Assembly (NCBI GenBank): GCA_030623665.1
Contig: JAUXLO010000099.1
Location: forward strand, 1 to 6,851
Origin: Planctomycetota bacterium
GTDB lineage: Bacteria > Planctomycetota > Brocadiia > Brocadiales > Bathyanammoxibiaceae
Length of the DNA: 6,851 bases
Direction of reading: 5' to 3'
Shown in pieces: positions 5,071 through 6,851 of this stretch; positions within the stretch are counted from its first letter, which is position 1, and the number at the start of each line of letters is the position of its first letter. The notes beneath the pieces were generated by a model. The model worked only from the letters and a program-made list of their open reading frames with translations. It had not been told where the DNA came from and ran no database searches. The translations under genes and the position numbers were made by a program.

Positions 5071-6048
5071 ATGTCGACATACATATACATATTATTGTTC
5101 GTGGGTCTGTTCTTCTCGTTCATATACGCTGCAACGGAGACGGGCTTTTATTGCCTTAACCGCATTCGTCTGAGGTACAGGGAAGAAAGGGGCTGGTGGA
5201 CGGCTAAGATTATAAACCGCATGCTTAATGACCCGCATGGTATGGTCTGCACCGTCCTTATCGGCAACAATGTTGCCAACTATATCGCCGCAGCGACCTT
5301 TACTTATATTATAAGTGTAAGGGTCTCACATGGAAGAGCAGAGCTGCTTGCAACCCTTATGCTCGCCCCGGTCATCCTGATATTCTGTGAGATCCTGCCT
5401 AAGAGCATCTTCCAGAGACATGCCGACTATTTCCTTTATAAGGTGGCGCCTATTGCAGATATCTCTTATAAGGTGTTCTCTCCCCTTGTCTTCCTGCTGA
5501 GGGTGATAAGCAGACTGCCGCACCTGTTTCTGAAGGGGGTAGAGGTGAAGGAGAGTCCCTTCTTCAGCCCTCAGCGCCTGAGGTATTTTCTGGATGAAGG
5601 CGCTGCGGAGGGTGCTGTATCCGTATATCAGAATACAATGGCACGAAACATCATGGCCCTGGGGACCACAGCCGTACAAAAGGTCATGATACCCCTGGAA
5701 GAGGTTACCATGGCCCCTGCTACCGTAGGCCCTCAGAGCCTCAGGGACCTGGCCGGAGACAAAAAATTCTCGCGCATACCGATATACGACAGGGAGAGGA
5801 CGAGGATAATCGGGGTGGTAGTCATTATTGAGTTTTTGATGAATGAGAAACATCAGGGCAATATACGTGAATTCGTGCGGACAGTCACTCACATAGACGC
5901 AGAGACGCCGGTGGATGACGCACTGTTGAAACTCCGTCATGCCAGACAGAGGATGGGTATCGTTACCGACGGGGACGGTAAGGCGGTGGGGATTATTACC
6001 ATAAAGGACCTTGTAGAAGAGATAGTGGGCGAGCTTACCGTGTGGTAG
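5071..6048 (+). CDS. CNNM-family membrane protein lacking the C-terminal CorC_HlyC domain
   Basis: This 325-residue paralogue of the preceding gene starts at ATG 5071, only 13 nt after that gene's TAA. It has no Shine-Dalgarno site of its own, so translation is probably coupled. The DUF21 domain (about 1-155) shows YAATETGF (19-26), LIGNNVANY (63-71) and FCEILPKSIF (105-114), matching the SxxETA, GNT and EVIPK motifs of its neighbour. CBS repeats lie at about 198-256 (VMIPLEEV) and 266-321 (MGIVTDGDGKAVGIITIKDLVEEIVGEL). The chain then ends after four more residues, TVW-stop included, so the whole CorC_HlyC domain is missing. The frame is clean, so this looks like a natural short form, not damage. 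Paired long and short CNNM proteins may form a heterodimer; that is inference. It converges with the next gene across 11 bp. Confidence 0.88.
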   Translation: MSTYIYILLFVGLFFSFIYAATETGFYCLNRIRLRYREERGWWTAKIINRMLNDPHGMVCTVLIGNNVANYIAAATFTYIISVRVSHGRAELLATLMLAPVILIFCEILPKSIFQRHADYFLYKVAPIADISYKVFSPLVFLLRVISRLPHLFLKGVEVKESPFFSPQRLRYFLDEGAAEGAVSVYQNTMARNIMALGTTAVQKVMIPLEEVTMAPATVGPQSLRDLAGDKKFSRIPIYDRERTRIIGVVVIIEFLMNEKHQGNIREFVRTVTHIDAETPVDDALLKLRHARQRMGIVTDGDGKAVGIITIKDLVEEIVGELTVW

Positions 6049-6059
6049 GAATATGCCTG

Positions 6060-6794
6060 TTATTGTGGCAGGCCGGGTTTTAACCTCTCATAGCTCTCTA
6101 TATTCCCAATGTCGTAGCACCTGCCCCTGAATATGTAGCCGTACACGGGCGTGCGGTCAAGGAGCCAGGCGATGATGTTGCCGGGCGCGTCGGCCTCGTT
6201 CCCCTCACGGAGATATTCGTCCACCAGCGGGAGCGTCTCTCTGCGGAAGATATATAGGGGCGGGACGGCCAGCTCCGAGACCGGATTGGCCGGCTTTTCC
6301 TGAAAGGTGGTCAGCCTCGAATGCCCGTCCATCAATATGACCCCGGTCCGCCTGAGCCTTTCTGTCTCGGTAACCCTGTGTACGGCCACTACACTGCCCT
6401 TTTTTTCCTCAAAATAGCCTGCGAAATCCCTGAAACTCAGGTCAAAGATATTATCGCCCCCCATTACCATCAAATCATCCCTGATATTTTTCTCGGTTAT
6501 TACAAGATGCGTGTCCCTGATACTGCCAAGGCGGGTCTCATTGGTGAGGGTGCCGTCGTTTATCAGCTCTATCTTCCCGGGTGACTTTTGCCCGCTGTGC
6601 CACTCTGCAAAGGCATCGTAAAACCTCTGGTTGGTGACGACGTAGATGGTGTCTATCTCAGGGACCTCCTCAATATTCCTTACAAGGTAGTCCATGATCG
6701 GTCTGCCGCCCACGGGGAGCAGTCCCTTCGGCCTGTCCCTGGTCAGTGGGTACATCCTCGTCCCGTAACCCGCCTGTAATATGAGCGCTTTCAT
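6060..6794 (-). CDS. NTP:sugar-phosphate nucleotidyltransferase
   Basis: This 244-residue cytosolic enzyme of the NTP_transferase family makes an NDP-sugar from a nucleoside triphosphate and a sugar 1-phosphate. The N-terminal signature is LQAGYGTRMYPLTRDRPKGL (6-25), with the nucleotide loop Gly9-Tyr-Gly-Thr-Arg13 and catalytic Lys23 in RPKGLLPVGGRPI. Asp114 in MGGDN is the metal-binding aspartate. FQEKP (164-168) holds the sugar-phosphate lysine Lys167, and Asp228 in CYDIGN is the second metal or sugar site. It lacks the C-terminal left-handed helix of GlmU-type enzymes and is slightly shorter than RmlA. The sugar and base are not decided by sequence. The ATG at 6794-6792 is preferred because the family motif begins straight after it; a TTG at 6845 would add 17 unrelated residues. 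No Shine-Dalgarno site is seen, but TATATT (6810-6805) lies 10 nt before the ATG, so its mRNA may be nearly leaderless. Confidence 0.92.
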   Translation of the reverse strand: MKALILQAGYGTRMYPLTRDRPKGLLPVGGRPIMDYLVRNIEEVPEIDTIYVVTNQRFYDAFAEWHSGQKSPGKIELINDGTLTNETRLGSIRDTHLVITEKNIRDDLMVMGGDNIFDLSFRDFAGYFEEKKGSVVAVHRVTETERLRRTGVILMDGHSRLTTFQEKPANPVSELAVPPLYIFRRETLPLVDEYLREGNEADAPGNIIAWLLDRTPVYGYIFRGRCYDIGNIESYERLKPGLPQ

Positions 6795-6851
6795 CTTTAT
6801 CTTGAATATATGGGATAATAAGTCCGTTTGGACAGGTTCGCCCAATCCGCC

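Noticed and set aside
5326..5940. Minus-strand 204-codon frame inside the second CNNM gene
   Set aside because: It is antisense to a clear DUF21/CBS coding frame; composition and lack of motifs mark it as a shadow.
6795..6845. Upstream TTG start adding 17 residues to the nucleotidyltransferase
   Set aside because: The family signature begins directly at the ATG at 6794, the extra residues are unlike the family, and a -10-like box lies within the extension.

Overview
The window reads as chromosomal DNA of a free-living Gram-negative-type bacterium with mixed base composition: frequent ATA isoleucine and AGG arginine codons, several GTG starts and uneven use of Shine-Dalgarno sites. The gene set (class I-beta aspartate aminotransferase, short membrane-anchored J-protein, GAF plus HD-GYP phosphodiesterase, two tandem CNNM/HlyC transporters, sugar nucleotidyltransferase) suits a deep-branching lineage such as Planctomycetota, Nitrospirota or a deltaproteobacterial group. 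It does not decide between them, so the taxonomy is inference only.

Left part, minus strand: a zinc-ribbon protein running off the left edge (335 to 1) lies downstream of a two-gene operon. That operon is an aspartate aminotransferase (1947 to 745) whose stop overlaps the GTG start of a 107-residue J-domain protein (748 to 425), followed by an intrinsic terminator (416 to 396). Upstream is a 290 bp gap (1948-2237). It holds a possible promoter and inverted repeat next to the aminotransferase, and a GC-rich block of consecutive perfect inverted repeats (about 2050-2215) that no recognised gene explains. Then comes a cytosolic GAF/HD-GYP c-di-GMP phosphodiesterase (3413 to 2238).

Middle: a 348 bp divergent intergenic region (3414-3761) separates the HD-GYP gene from the plus-strand operon. 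It is rich in palindromes: a 6+6 hairpin at 3543-3557, a 21 bp palindrome at 3569-3589 over a possible minus-strand promoter, and a 12 bp palindrome overlapping the -35 of a good plus-strand promoter (3639-3667). Two further hairpins lie in the roughly 90 nt leader of the plus operon.

Right part: two CNNM/HlyC-type membrane proteins in tandem on the plus strand (3762-5057 and 5071-6048). The first has the full DUF21, CBS pair and CorC_HlyC layout; the second stops after the CBS pair. They converge, with only 11 bp between, on a minus-strand NTP:sugar-phosphate nucleotidyltransferase (6794 to 6060).

Together these are housekeeping and signalling genes: amino-acid metabolism with a chaperone helper, c-di-GMP turnover, divalent-cation transport, and nucleotide-sugar supply for envelope or glycan synthesis. 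No defence system, mobile element, CRISPR array, tRNA or rRNA was seen. The most unusual material is non-coding: the structured block at 2050-2215 and the palindrome-dense divergent promoter region.
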